Shown: piece after piece, positions 1 through 10,261 of the stretch | How the letters are laid out: every line of letters begins with the position of its first letter | How positions within the stretch are numbered: the stretch's first letter is position 1 | DNA from: Lucinisca nassula | Lineage: Eukaryota > Mollusca > Bivalvia > Lucinida > Lucinidae | DNA: 64,000 nt | Assembly (NCBI GenBank): GCA_963580285.1 | Contig: OY757023.1 | Location: 89,863,108 to 89,927,107, forward strand | Reading direction: 5' to 3' | Notes under the pieces: model-generated | Database searches by the model: none | What the model was told of the DNA's origin: nothing | What the model saw: only the letters and a program-made list of their open reading frames with translations | Program-made: the position numbers and the translations under genes

Positions 1-7
1 ACATTTC

Positions 8-287
8 CATCACATGAACAAGTCCGTGAAATGAACACCCCATAAACCCCACTTTATATAGGGAAAACTGGGGTTTACAGGGGTATATATTATTTTTCTT
101 ATTTCTGCACCGAAATGTAGCTTGTGGGTACTCGTTAGAACCGCCTCAATGAGGCGGTTCTAACGAGCACCCACAACCACCTATGTTTGCGGTTTAAATA
201 AGAAAAATATCACGGATTTTCATCAGAAAAGGAACCATTCAGAGGTGACAAACATGCACTATGTCGCACAGGTGTGTTATCGTTATG
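8..287 (-). mobile_element. PalB palindromic MITE, near full length
   Basis: Starts with CATCACATGAACAAGTCCGTG and ends with a GTGCGAC-type terminus (TCGCACAGGTGTGTTATCGTTATG). It carries the CCCCAC/CTGGGG hairpin and then the shared core, whose two arms (about 122-172) mirror each other around CCTCAATGAGG. It has no coding capacity. About 280 bp is the normal PalB length, as in the clean copy at 27371-27649. Confidence 0.8.
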
Positions 288-370
288 CGAGACAATCATA
301 CAGTGTTGTCAATGCTTTGATTACTAAGAAATTGACGTCAATTTATCGGCAAGATTGCGGATTTTATGGA

Positions 371-558
371 TAATGGGTACACCTTCAGGGGAGGCAACTC
401 TTGCAAAACTATTTTTGTCTCCCATGTCAATAGGGGTCAACTCTTTAAAGAAACCTTAAAAGAGTAGACCCCTTTTTCAGTGGGACAGCGGTTACAGAAA
501 AGCGAACAGGAAGTCCCGACAGTTGTCTATTGAAAAATGGCTGAAAAATTCTGCCCTC
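371..558. mobile_element. MITE-TTAA, degenerate copy
   Basis: Shares TACACCTTCAGGGGAGGCAAC and ATAGGGGTCAACTCTT, and the mirrored AAGAGTAGACCCC, with the better copies at 43790-44023 and 50277-50475. The termini here are eroded. Non-coding. Confidence 0.65.
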
Positions 559-676
559 CCAACTAAAAACAAAAACAAAAATGTAACTCTGACAAAATAT
601 TGCAACAAATGCTTTTCGAATTATTTCCCTTACAATGCTCTGGTTGTGTACTGTTGGAGAAAGCATGTACTGTTCG

Positions 677-801
677 CATCACAAAAACACGCCTATATAA
701 CTTTGACCCCCTCCAACCTCACTTTTATATAGTGAAACTGGGGTTTGTTTACAGGGGTAAACCTTATTTTTCTTATTTCTGCTCTAAAATATAGAGTGTG
801 G
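677..801 (-). mobile_element. PalA half element
   Basis: Begins CATCACAAAAACACGCCTAT and includes the GACCCCC...CCCCAC/CTGGGG hairpin. It stops just inside the palindromic core, at ATAGAGTGTGG, where SINE-2 sequence follows directly. Confidence 0.7.
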
Positions 802-1068
802 GAAGACGCGGGTTCGATACCTGCCGGTGTCGGCAACATTATTTCGTGGAGATTGATCATGAAATATTTTTACGGCCATTCTTTCCATTCCGCTGATTCA
901 AGACGGGCAGTTGTCAGTCTCTGGAGAAAGAATGTGCACTGTACTTGTTAATCGTTTTCGTATAAGCCTGTCCAGGAAAAGTGTTGGCAGGTAAACTGAG
1001 CGGCTCAGAAATGACCTAAATAGTGTTGACTGGGCCTTTAACTCCAATACAAACAACCAAACAAGAAA
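802..1068 (+). mobile_element. SINE-2 (tRNA-headed), 5' truncated
   Basis: Starts inside the tRNA-like head with a B-box-like GGGTTCGATACCTGCCGG, runs through the body (GAGATTGATCATGAAAT) and ends with TAGTGTTGACTGGGCCTTTA plus a CAAACAA tail. It is the same family as 14817-15471. Confidence 0.7.
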
Positions 1069-1073
1069 CTTCC

Positions 1074-1228
1074 AACTGCCCTTCGTGAATCAGCAAACGG
1101 GAGATAATCACCGTGGGAAAGATTTCACTATCAATCTCCAAGAAACATGTTGCTGACCCCGGCTGGTATCGAACCCGCGTCCTACTGATCATTAGTCAGT
1201 CGCGCATCCGACTGAGCACATGCCTAGG
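1074..1228 (-). mobile_element. SINE-2 5' part, inverted
   Basis: On the minus strand it reads GCTCAGTCGGATGCGCGACT, then GGGTTCGATACCAGCCGG. That is a tRNA-like head with A- and B-box-like motifs, followed by the SINE-2 body. It lies tail-to-tail with the plus copy just upstream. Confidence 0.65.
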
Positions 1229-1640
1229 GGGCTAACACTTAACCATTAGGTCTTTGAAAACAAAATTACTTCCTCGTTATTGATATAAACACCCCATTTA
1301 CCCATGTATGCCTAGCAGCCTTTTGAGGGGACATTTGCAAACATAGACGCCGCAACACCTGGCATCTCATCTGTGTCTAAGTACATACAATTTTTGCAAA
1401 ATTTACTGCTAACAATACAAACCTGGCTCCCCAACAATTGGACCTGGACCACTCCAAACTTCTTAACTCGGAGATATCAATTGTTAATGACACAAAGAAT
1501 TACATAATCGACCCACGCTGCGAACATTTAACCGATTTCGTACTGAATGGAATCATCAACCTTATATCAGTAAGAAACGAGTCCATTTCAAATTTTAGCG
1601 ATGTCTGGTTGTGGCTGCATTAAAATTTGTATGGAAAATG
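1229..1640. other. unassigned AT-rich sequence
   Basis: No repeat relationship inside the window and no convincing ORF. The longest reading frame is about 60 codons with no recognisable motif. Confidence 0.4.
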
Positions 1641-1785
1641 CTTAACCTTTCGCAAACATGCAGTGTATGTCCTAATGAGACTCCGCGTTCTGTGGTATCT
1701 GATCTGGGCCTGCGCTGTTTGCCAGATACCAGTTTTGGGATTTCCGGTATAAAACCAGCTGTAAAATGGGCTAATAAAAAGACGC
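1640..1785. repeat. Q palindromic repeat fragment
   Basis: Contains GTGGTATCTGATCTGGGCCT, CTGTTTGCCAG and TTTCCGGTATAAAA, as in the cleaner copy at 42855-43045. In intact copies the AAACAGTG and CACTGTTT ends flank a GATCAGACGCCGC palindrome. Confidence 0.6.
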
Positions 1786-1887
1786 TGAATGGCGTATTAG
1801 TCTACATTGTTTTCATTCACGTTTTTTTACACGCAGAATCCCTCAGTGAATCCTTCTCACGGTAAACTTTATGGATAAATTTATAAA

Positions 1888-2167
1888 CATTACGATGACA
1901 CACCCGTGCGACATAGTGCATTTTTCACACCTCCAAAATGACTATTTTTCTGATGAAAATCCGTGATATTTTTCTTATAACTACTGCAAACATAGGTTGT
2001 TTGGTGCTCGTTAGAACCGCCTCATCGAGGCGGTTCTAACGAGTACCCACAACCTATGCCTTGGAGTAAAAATAAGAAAAATAAGGTATACCCCCGTAAA
2101 CCCCAGTATTCTCTTTACAAAGTGGGGTGTAAGGGGGTGTTCATTTCACGGACGTGTTCGCGTGATG
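1888..2167 (+). mobile_element. PalB palindromic MITE, near full length
   Basis: Runs from CATTACGATGACACACCCGTG to CACGGACGTGTTCGCGTGATG. The core arms are GTGCTCGTTAGAACCGCCTC and its mirror, followed by the GTAAACCCC...GTGGGG side hairpin. The orientation is opposite to the copy at 8-287. Confidence 0.8.
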
Positions 2168-2337
2168 ACATTAAAGTTATAATATTTATTTCCTTGGGCT
2201 TTTTCTTTTTATGAGGAACTTTTGAAACTGTTACTAATATTGCGCTATATTTTCGGTGGTGATTAGGTCGTATGCATTGATGCAAAAAGTAGTGCAAAAA
2301 ACCACTCCTCAATACTCTGGGGCTATAGCCCCCAAAA

Positions 2338-2548
2338 CGAAAATTAAAAGATGAAAAAGGTGTGATTTTTCTTTTTCTTATGCTCAAAACATAGATTGTG
2401 GGTACTCGTTAGAACCGCCTCATTAGTACCCACAATCTATATTTTAGAGCAGAAATAAGGAAAATAAGGTTTACCCTTGTAAACCTAGTTTTACAATATA
2501 AAAGTGGTGTTCAGTGGGGTCAAAATTATATAGGTGTGTTTCGTGATG
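2338..2548 (+). mobile_element. PalA, 5' truncated, core arm deleted
   Basis: Ends with TATATAGGTGTGTTTCGTGATG. The core reads GTTAGAACCGCCTCATTAGTACCC, so the second arm has lost GAGGCGGTTCTAACG at the dyad centre. The outer left terminus is missing. Confidence 0.7.
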
Positions 2549-2827
2549 AATTGTCAAACGACATGTTTGCTGCTCGATCAATCAATTAATTAAAATAAAT
2601 ATTTTGCACTAATTAACTCAACTCCAGCAATAAAACCCTTTTAAAACATGGCGTCTTACAAGGTTATAACATTTTTTGACAAGTTGTAAGCGTCACAAAA
2701 AACTGTCAAACATATTGCAATGTATCGTCTGTTCAGCATGTCTTTTAGGGTTTCTCGCGCCTTCTGCAACAGCGTAGTTTTCGAGCAGCATGCATAAATC
2801 GGCTTTTACATGTACTATAAGGATTTC
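2549..2827. other. unassigned sequence
   Basis: AT-rich, with no match to other parts of the window and no coding signal. Confidence 0.4.
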
Positions 2828-3130
2828 GGCCCCGCCCATCGGGGCTAGAAGAAATAGATGGGCTGCATGATGCTTCCAGACAGAGCTGAAACCGACCGCA
2901 CACGAGTACTGGTAAACCGCTTAGTGTATCTAAGCCAGTCACGGAAAAGCGGTGCGAGTCAGATTGTCCGTGCTAATAAACCCTATTGGTTTCATTGCGC
3001 GACAGGGCTTGAGGTGTCATTTCATCTCAATGTCGTGTAAAAGTCCCACAAAATTGGAAGCACCGTCTCCAAAATGACCTATATAGTGTTGACGGGGACG
3101 TTAAACCTCAAACCAAACAAACAAACAAAC
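2828..3130 (+). mobile_element. SINE-1, full length
   Basis: Starts GGCCCCGCCCATCGGGGC and carries the diagnostic GATGGGCTGCATGATGCTTC, CCCTATTGGTTTCATTG and TTCATCTCAATGTCG blocks. It ends in GTTGACGGGGACGTTAAACC plus a (CAAA)n tail. It has no ORF of its own. The TGGTAAACCGC and GGTGCGAGTC blocks could be weak A/B boxes of a tRNA-like segment (inference). Confidence 0.85.
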
Positions 3131-3197
3131 TCAGCACTGAAAAGCGCATTGCGAGCAGATCACGTGCTACACATATTACTTATCCGCGCTTGAAATG

Positions 3198-3545
3198 TTT
3201 GCGTGTGTGTGTGTGTGTGTGTGTGAATTCGGGTTTAACGTCGCTTTCAACAATTTTTCAGTCATATCACGACGGTGTCTGGTTGCGACAGGGAGCTCAA
3301 TGCTCACGTTTATAGTGCTGCCTCATTGAGGTATCATGTCCCAGAAACATTACATGATACCACACCCAGTCACATTATCCTGACACTGGATCGACCAGTC
3401 CTAGCTCTACCCCGTAAATCTGAGTGCCAAACGAGGAGCAGCTAGTACCATTTTTAACGACTTTGGTATGTCGCGGCCCGGGATCGAACCCGAGACCTCC
3501 CGTTCCCCGGAGCGGACACTCTACCAACTGAGCTATCGGGGCCGG
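3198..3545 (-). mobile_element. SINE-3 with tRNA-like head
   Basis: The minus strand begins GGCCCCGATAGCTCAGTTGG (A box), followed by GGGTTCGATCCCGGGCC (B box) at about 3473-3490. It ends in AGCGACGTTAAACCCGAATT and a (CA)n tail. The acceptor arms do not pair well, so this is a SINE head and not a tRNA gene. A second copy lies at 48366-48722. Confidence 0.8.
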
Positions 3546-3776
3546 TTTGAAATGTTTGCATCAGGGTGGTCTCAGCTGGTAGATAGTTCGCAGGACAATT
3601 TTGCAAAGGCCTGTTAACGATATGATTAATTGTAATTTCGCATTGTCTGACTCATTTAGTAGGTTACTCACACCTTTTGGCAAAGATTTTATTTTTTAGT
3701 CAGTTTTGAATGATTTTTAAAGTGAGTGTGCTTGGAATATTTTTACCCCAAAAATTAATGACCATATTTTCATCTG

Positions 3777-4112
3777 TTTTTTTTTTTTTTTTTTTGTTTT
3801 TGTTTTGTTTTGTTGTTGTTTTTTGTTGAATTGAGGTTTCACGTCACCGTCAACACTATTTATGTCATTTTGGCGACTGCTTCCAAGTTTGTGGTATTTT
3901 TACCCGACATTGAGATGAAATTTTACATCTCGAACCCTGTCGCCCAAACAAACCAAAATGGTTTACATAGGGACGGTCCGACTCGCACCACTTTGCCTGG
4001 CCATGCTTAGACCCTCTAAGCCGTGTGCGGTCGTTTTCGTCGATCAGCTCTGCGTCGAAGCATCTTGCAGTCCAATCTATTTCTCTTAGCCCCGATGGGC
4101 GGGTGCCCTATA
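3777..4112 (-). mobile_element. SINE-1, diverged
   Basis: An oligo-T/TTTTG tail is followed by GAGGTTTCACGTCACCGTCA, ACCCGACATTGAGATGAAAT and the reversed head CCCCGATGGGCGGG. It is more diverged than most copies in the window. Confidence 0.75.
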
Positions 4113-4177
4113 GCATTAATGTGTTATCAAGTTAAAAGTTATGTCAAACACTTTTACCTCGAAGATTGCTTGTTTTA

Positions 4178-4425
4178 CCATGCTTCTCTTTATATATAGA
4201 AAACTTGGGTTAACGGGGGTATACGTATGTTTCTGATTTCTGCTGCAAGACATAGGCTGTGGGTATTCGTTAGAACCGCCTCAATGGGGCGGATCTAACG
4301 AGCACCCGCAATCTATGTTTGCAGTAGAAATAAGAAAAAAAAATGTTATGGGTTTTCATCAGAAAAGTAGTCATTTTGGAGATGTGAAAAAATGCACTAT
4401 GTCGCACAGGTGTGTTATCGTAATG
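4178..4425 (-). mobile_element. PalB, outer end eroded
   Basis: Core GGTATTCGTTAGAACCGCC with its mirror (one arm carries GGATC for GGTTC), then TTTTCATCAGAAAAGTAGTC and the terminal GCACAGGTGTGTTATCGTAATG. The CATCACGTGAACAAG end is missing. Confidence 0.7.
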
Positions 4426-4552
4426 TGTTCCTAAAGAATTCGCTATCGTGTACTGACTGAGATCACCTCAACGAGGCGATTGTAATGTGTATACACTACA
4501 TATCTTTGTTTTATCCGAGATAAAAAATATATATCCTCAAGTTATCCCATTA

Positions 4553-4680
4553 TGTCTCCTGGGACCAGTTGTTTAAAACTAACGATGTTGTTAGTTAACG
4601 TATCGTTAAAAACTTTGATCATTAAATATGGCGAATATACAAATATTTTTGCAGAAAAAAATGTGAGTAGCTTTTACGAA
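4553..4680. mobile_element. MITE-R fragment
   Basis: GGGACCAGTTGTTTAAAACT, TTAGTTAACGTATCGTTAAA and ACTTTGATCATTAAATATGG match one arm of the MITE-R pair at 21938-22428. Confidence 0.6.
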
Positions 4681-5260
4681 TGCTGTGGCTGCCATCTTGA
4701 AATCTTCATATCACATCTGCTTCCAAACGCTAAGTCGGATTGAGCCGAAACTTCTTGGGAGGCATTGAGGTGGGGACATTGATATTTTTTTCGCCAAGTT
4801 CGCAACGGAAGGTCGGGTTCTCCGGTTTTCGCCCACCTCTGGTTAACTATCGTCTCGACATAAGTAAAATAATCTGAAATGGGCGGTAAAACCAAAACAA
4901 CAACAACAACAACAAACATCTGAAAGGGTCACCAGTGCTTATCTGCAAAGGGCCGAATCTGTAAATTTCGTGTACCATAAAGCAACAGACCGTGTGATAT
5001 TCGCGGGCAAGTCAATAAGCAACCGGCCTATCGCATTTCCAATTGACCGAGACACCCACGATTTTCATCCTCGTCCTTGTTTCAATACATGTTTAAAATT
5101 GCACCCTTATCGTATCATTCACTCGCGATGCAAAAGCAGGCTGAGCAGCGTTCTGTAATTACGGGAAAACAGGTCAGGAAATACATTGCGAATTGAGCAA
5201 AGTTTTTGGACATTCTGTACCATCGTATGCACAAGTTAATTTCTGGGTTAGGGAATTCAA
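4681..5260. other. unassigned sequence
   Basis: No repeat relationship seen elsewhere in the window. It holds a short (CAA)n tract near 4900. Short frames on both strands have no motif. Confidence 0.4.
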
Positions 5261-5261
5261 A

Positions 5262-5600
5262 CGCGGTAGAACGTCTTTAGAATGTTCTGAAAAGGGGTAA
5301 ACCTTTGGAAGCAAGGACTTAAACCATGGAGTTTACAAGATATTTCAGGGCCATACTAGCTAGTTCGGGCCAAATAGGCCTCATCCGCGACCCTAAAATA
5401 TTTTCTAAATTCCGCATTGAAATCGATGATAACAAAGGACTAAAAATATGATCCACTGTATGAGACTCTTACGGCCGCCACACATTTAACAGCAGACGTG
5501 GCAGTGAAGTTAAATGTTCTGGAAAAGGGGGTAATCCCTTGAAAGCAAGGAATACATCACAGAACTGAAAACCATGGAGTGTACAATATTTTTCTGGGAC
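5262..5600. repeat. unclassified dispersed repeat, internally repeated
   Basis: The segment at 5276-5450 (AAGCAAGGACTT, CCATGGAGTTTACAAG, GGCCTCATC, ATGATCCAC) recurs in part at 5515-5605 and again at 45215-45425. It could be a 5' part of the mariner-bearing repeat that follows, but the 45-kb copy has no transposase next to it. Confidence 0.5.
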
Positions 5601-6440
5601 AGGCTAGCTAGTTAGAAGACGAAACCAGGTCTGGACGCCCATCAGATGCCGCCGATGGGATCTGGTGTATTCTGATAGGCGAATTAAGGTGGAAGAAGTA
5701 GCGAATGCATTACAGTTCCAAAAGGTCGCGTTTCAACAATTTTATATGATCGATTGGCGGTGAGCAAACGGCACCCAGAGCATCTGTATGCAGCGCATTA
5801 TTGAAGAGGTTTAGGCCAAAGAAGATGGTTTTCTTTCACGTCTGGTGACTGTAGATGAGACCTAGGCCCGTTATCATGAGCCAGAGGATAAAATTCAAAA
5901 GTCGCCAATGGGTGGGGCCGGGGTCTCCGAGGCAAAAGAAGTTCAAAACGCAACCCTGTGCTGGCAAGGATTTTGGGATGCACAATGCGTTATTATGTTG
6001 CACTTTCTAGCAAAGAAAAGTACAATACCAGGTTCGTATCGACCAACTGAGAACTGCGATCCGTGAAAAAGGCCAGGTAAACTCTCCAAAGGGATTCTGC
6101 TCCATAGGACAATACACGAGTCTACATTGGGTGCTGTTGAGCGGAATGGGTACGAGCTTATTCAGCAACCTGCCTATAGTCTCCAGACTTAGCTCCTAAT
6201 GACCATTTCCTATTCCCAAACTTGAAAAAAGGATATCCGTGGACGTCATTTCCTGTCCAACGAAGAAATCGTGATGGCAGTTGAGGAGTGGGTCGGAGAC
6301 AAGGATCCTGGCTTCTTCAGTTCTGGGCTGTTGACACCGGAATAGCGTTGGTCCAAGCGCATCATTCTATTGGGCAATTACATCGAAAATTCAGAGATCG
6401 ATCTCACCAGAAATAAATTAGGCTGTCTTTTTATTGACTC
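5594..6440 (+). pseudogene. mariner transposase remnant
   Basis: Conceptual translation, switching frames, gives mariner landmarks in the correct order. RSGRPSDAADG (interdomain linker) lies near 5627-5660, LVTVDET near 5845-5862, FWDAQCVIMLHFL near 5970-6010, NGYELIQQPAYSPDLAPNDH near 6150-6205, LFPNLKK, then FFSSGLL and ALVQAHHSI. The mariner DD34D catalytic acidic residues are still visible at GAT 5854, GAC 6108 (out of frame) and GAC 6201. Several stops and indels make it inactive. The family's normal product is about 345 residues and acts in cut-and-paste transposition at TA sites. I could not define the terminal inverted repeats. Confidence 0.85.
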
Positions 6441-6450
6441 GCCCTTTTTT

Positions 6451-6549
6451 GATATTTCATCGAGTGTGTTGACATCGTCAGAATTTTTCATGAGTGCGAA
6501 GCACGAGTGAAAATTCTGATGTTTTCAACACATTTGATGAAATAATTTT
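6451..6549. repeat. foldback palindrome P3
   Basis: Imperfect inverted repeat. GATATTTCATCGAGTGTGTT, CGTCAGAATTTT and CATGAGTGC are mirrored by GCACGAGTG, AAAATTCTGATG and AACACATTTGATGAAAT around a centre near 6500. Its style matches the foldbacks at 7.8, 8.2 and 17.9 kb. Confidence 0.7.
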
Positions 6550-6778
6550 GGAATTTATTTAAAAAAAAAGTAAATTTTCTTTTTATTTCACCTAAAACTT
6601 CAGTACGGGATGCTACTGTTGAAATAACATGGTCATCTTATTTTTCACAATATGAAATGTGAAAATATAATTTTTATTTGATTCAGATAAGCATTGATTT
6701 CATTGCTATGGTTTTCTGGTCAAAATGTGACATTTTTTATGACTGCTAGAAACACAGATTGTTAGTGCTCCGTTAGAC

Positions 6779-6825
6779 CCCCCCCCCCCCCCCCACACAC
6801 ACACACATACACACACACACACACC
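6779..6825. repeat. C-run and (CA)n microsatellite
   Basis: A run of about 16 C followed by (AC)n interrupted by T. Confidence 0.9.
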
Positions 6826-6937
6826 GCCCCTAGATTATTTCGAGCCGATCGTCAAAAACCGGAAAACTAAACTTCCGAAAGAGAAAAAACGTAAACCCGT
6901 GTTATCGCCAATTGTAAACCCCAGATTTCCTTATACA

Positions 6938-7177
6938 TCATGATAACATGACCGTTACATGAACACTCCTCTAAACCCCACCTTATACAGAGAAAACTGG
7001 GGTTTACAGGGGTATGCTTTATTTTCCTTATTTTGGCTGTGGGTTCGCGCACCTGCAACCTATGTTTGGAGTATAAATGAGAAAAATATCACAAATTTTC
7101 ATCGGAAAAGTAGCAGAAAAATAACCATTTTTGAGATATGAAAAAGTACATTTTGTTTCACGGATATGTTGTCGTAA
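6938..7177 (-). mobile_element. PalB lacking the palindromic core
   Basis: Has the outer end (CATGATAACATGACCG) and the CCCCAC/CTGGGG hairpin. The core is reduced to CTGTGGGTTCGCGCACCTGCAA, after which the inner arm continues (TTTTCATCGGAAAAGTAGC). The core was lost while the flanks were kept. Confidence 0.7.
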
Positions 7178-7185
7178 TTTATCAA

Positions 7186-8290
7186 AATTATGACGTCGCG
7201 TCTGAGAGTGTAGCCTAATAACGCCATATATTACATGCATTACAGAGAAATACCATGATTTCTACCAGACATAAACTTGGTATTTTCCTTTTTGCTAAGA
7301 AGAAATATTTCCTCTTAGCCGGGGAAATAAATCCCTTCAGCTGGAACTACTTTATGTACAAGATACGAGATACCGCTTTGCAGTGAAATTGTTCTATTCA
7401 AACGCGGGAAAGTTTCAATCACGGCGACGTTATTCATGACGTCATTGTAATGACGTCTAAGAAATATCAACAGACGTTCAGAATGCGTGACGTTTGAGTC
7501 GGATGCAACGCTGAAACAAAAGAAAACATGGATATGACCATTGATTAGGATATAAGTTTTGCTTTATTTAATCTAACGTTTTACTTGTTTTATCACTGAA
7601 ACACTTTGTTTCTTCTATTTTTGTTCCAAACTGTAGAAAGCGCTTTCAAAATGGCGCCCATCCAGTTGTTCTTCCACCCAGATTCTGTAACACTTCGCTG
7701 ATCGAACCGTTTACATGAGCTGTAAACAGTCAACTGAACGGGCATTCAGATCCAAAATTCAAGATCCAAACTCTCCTAAAAGTCTATGGAAGTGCATGTA
7801 ATATACAGATTATACATTTCTCCTATTTGAAATATGGGATTTATAAACCTCGGGAGGTAAAACAATCCGTTAAAGAAACTCGTGCTTCGCACTCGTTTCT
7901 TTATCGGATTGTTTTACCTCCCTCGGTTTAAAAATCCCATATTTCAACTAGGAGAATGAATAATCTATATGTAATAAATTCGATAATCCACTAGTGGAAT
8001 AAGTATGCAAATTAGTATGATACGTCCCGTAACGTTATTAACCACGTCGCGTTTGCTAATGGCGGAAAATTGAATTTTTTTTTAGCAAATATCGTGAATT
8101 GAATGCGTTTTAAGTGTCATATGATAAATAGAATCTTGCATTCGTGCTTGTGTATTATTGAATTTATTAAACTCGTTGAGGAAAAGGGATAAAATGCGAG
8201 GCCTTTGCCTCGCATTTTATCCCTTTTCCTCAACGAGTTTCAATAAATTCAGTAATACATGAACACTCATGTAAGATCCTTTATGTAAAG
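7186..8290. repeat. composite foldback repeat P with two palindromes
   Basis: About 1.1 kb of non-coding repeat starting GACGTCGCGTCTGAGAGTGT. It holds a palindrome at about 7820-7960 (ATATGGGATTTATAAACCTC mirrored by its complement) and a second at about 8153-8262 (TTTATTAAACTCGTTGAGGA mirrored). Parts recur at 17305-18190, 20690-20915 and 25537-25918. It may be inserted in a PalB element, because PalB end sequence flanks it on both sides. Confidence 0.7.
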
Positions 8291-8339
8291 TGGGGTTTAC
8301 AATGTTCATTACATGGACACGAGTTGTTTACGTGATGGT
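8290..8339 (+). mobile_element. PalB terminal fragment
   Basis: GTAAAGTGGGGTTTACAATG is followed by TTCATTACATGGACACGAG and TTTACGTGATG, the CCCC-side terminus of PalB. It probably belongs to the element split by foldback P. Confidence 0.6.
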
Positions 8340-8675
8340 ACGTTCATGCTGCGTTTGACATTTCTGTCTAAGTTTTGATTGTATTATTGTGTCTTAGCAT
8401 ACTAATTATTACCAGTATTAACATGACACTTTAATAGTAAACTGTCAACGTCGATTTTATGCTAACTGACATTATGATTTATGTCCCCCTGTTCCTACGC
8501 CAAGGCGTTGGTTACATACGAACAAAAAAATAGTCCGGAGTGATTATCTGTCTTGCAGGAAAACTAGGACAAAAACTCGCGAAAAGTATAAAAACCAGAG
8601 TAAAAACTAAAAGTCTCTTGTTTATTTTTATATATTTTTCATTTTCTCGACCTTTAAGGGGAACGACTGCACCTA
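8340..8675. other. unassigned sequence
   Basis: No recognised repeat and no supported coding region. Confidence 0.4.
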
Positions 8676-8680
8676 AAATC

Positions 8681-8905
8681 AGGTTAACAAGTCCGTGTAT
8701 GAACACACTTCTATGCCCTAATTTATAAAGAGAAAAGTGGGGTTTACGGGGGTAGTAATTATTTTCTAATTATTGCTCAAAACATAATTTGTGGTTACTC
8801 GTTACAACCGCCTCGATGAGGCGGTTGTAACGAGTAAGCACAATTTATAGTTGAACTAGAAATGAGAAAAAAAAATCAAATGGTTTGAAAAATGCTAGTT
8901 TTAGA
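8681..8905 (-). mobile_element. PalB with covarying core
   Basis: Core arms are GTTACAACCGCCTC and GAGGCGGTTGTAAC. The family consensus is GTTAGAACC/GGTTCTAAC, so one base differs in both arms and pairing is kept. The outer end is AGGTTAACAAGTCCGTG. The inner terminus is lost after the TTTTAGAG block. Confidence 0.75.
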
Positions 8906-9048
8906 GACGCCATTGTAGCAAACGGGTGTTTTTCCGCCATTTTTTCCCTCTTACGAGTACCAAAAATCTATGGGAATTTTTATTTATTTATTTTTGTATT
9001 TATTTTTATTTTTTATTTTTCTATTTCGTGTTTTTCTTTTTTTGCATT

Positions 9049-9153
9049 TTACCAAAATAAGAGAAAAAATGAAACACCACGTAAACCCCACTTTTGTCTG
9101 TTTAAAGTGGGGTTTAGAGGAGTGTTCATTACATGGACTTGTTAACGTGATGA
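9049..9153 (+). mobile_element. PalB CCCC-side end fragment
   Basis: Carries GTAAACCCCACTTTTGTC and AAAGTGGGGTTTAGAGG (the side hairpin), then TTCATTACATGGACTTGTTA and ACGTGATG. Confidence 0.65.
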
Positions 9154-9266
9154 CGAAATTGTAACGGTGAAAAAAATCCGTAGGGTTAACAGTTTCTGGC
9201 TGACTAATTCCCATGGGGTTGCCGCCACCCCATCTCTGGGGAAAAGAGACAATGATATGTGCATAC

Positions 9267-9445
9267 ACATCACAATAACAAGTCCGTGAAACGAAGACCC
9301 CCTAAACCCCACTTTATATAGAGAAAAGTGGGGTTTACGGGGTACACATTATCTGCCTTATTTTTGCTCAAAAAATAGTACCGCCTCATTTAGGCGGTTC
9401 TAACGAGCACCCACAATCTTTGTTGAACGCAGTATTAATAAAGAT
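9267..9445 (-). mobile_element. PalB, one core arm shortened
   Basis: Starts CATCACAATAACAAGTCCGTG and has the CCCCAC/GTGGGG hairpin. The core begins abruptly at TACCGCCTCATTTAGGCGGT, so the GTGGGTACTCGTTAGA part of the left arm is gone. The distal part fades after TTGAACGCAG. Confidence 0.7.
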
Positions 9446-9699
9446 ATTATAAGTTTTACCTAATATTTATCATTTTCTGACACCATGTTGGACGCCGTTA
9501 TTTCTTACGGGCATGCTTTCCTAAAGAGAAGACGAAAATCTGAAAGATTTGTTTCCCCTTCAAGTATGTTTATTCTCTTAAATTAATGTTGATGCCACCG
9601 AACTTCTTCGGGGTAATGTTGCAAAATATTTATCAAATAAAAACAAAACAACAACAACAAAAAAAAAAACGAAAAAAAAAAAACATATCCTCACCACAA

Positions 9700-9961
9700 C
9701 ATTCCGACGCGGTGTGACATAGTGAACGCTATTAAATCTCCAAAAAATGGTTACTTTTCTGATGAAAATTTGTGATTTTTTTCTTATTTATACCCTACAC
9801 ATAGATTGTGGGTGCTCGTTAGAACCGCCTCAAATCAACGAGGCGGTTCTAGCGAGAACCCACAACCTATGTCTTGGAGCAAAAATAAGAAAAATAATGT
9901 ATACCCCTGAAAACCCAAGTCATTGTAAAGTGGAGTTTACCAGGGTATTCGTTACGTGATG
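9700..9961 (+). mobile_element. PalB
   Basis: The left end is diverged (CTCACCACAACATTCCGACG). It has TTTTCTGATGAAAATTTGTG, a core with arms GTGGGTGCTCGTTAGAACCG and mirror, and a right end of CAGGGTATTCGTTACGTGATG. Confidence 0.7.
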
Positions 9962-9983
9962 AAAACATATCCTTACAAACAGC

Positions 9984-10239
9984 CATTACGAAAACACGCC
10001 TATGCAAATACATTGTAAAGTTTACCGCCGAAAAATTTTAATATGAAAAAAGTGTGATATGTTTCTTATTTCTAGTCAAAATAAAGATTGTGGGTACTCG
10101 TTAGAACCGCCTTGATGAGGCGGTTCTATCGAGAACCCACAACCTATGTCTTGGAGCGAAAATAACAAAAATAAAGTTTACCCTCTGTAAACCCAAGTCA
10201 TTGTAAAGTAGAGTTTACCAGGGTATTCATTATGTGATG
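9984..10239 (+). mobile_element. chimeric PalA/PalB element
   Basis: The left half is PalA: CATTACGAAAACACGCCTAT, CATTGTAAAGTTTACCGCCG. The right half, after the core, is PalB: ACCTATGTCTTGGAGC, GTTTACCAGGGTATTC, ATGTGATG. The type switch falls at the shared palindrome. The right half and downstream flank duplicate 9838-9990. Confidence 0.75.
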
Positions 10240-10261
10240 AAAACATATCCTTGCACACAGC

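Noticed and set aside
8..287. Bacterial-style terminator or attenuator hairpins in the Pal core
   Set aside because: The genome context is clearly eukaryotic and the hairpin is dispersed as part of MITE copies, not placed after genes.
7197..7760. Possible host regulatory element (several GACGTCA/TGACGTCA CRE-like sites)
   Set aside because: The sites lie in foldback repeat P and recur in its other copies, so they are repeat-borne. There is no gene nearby to regulate.
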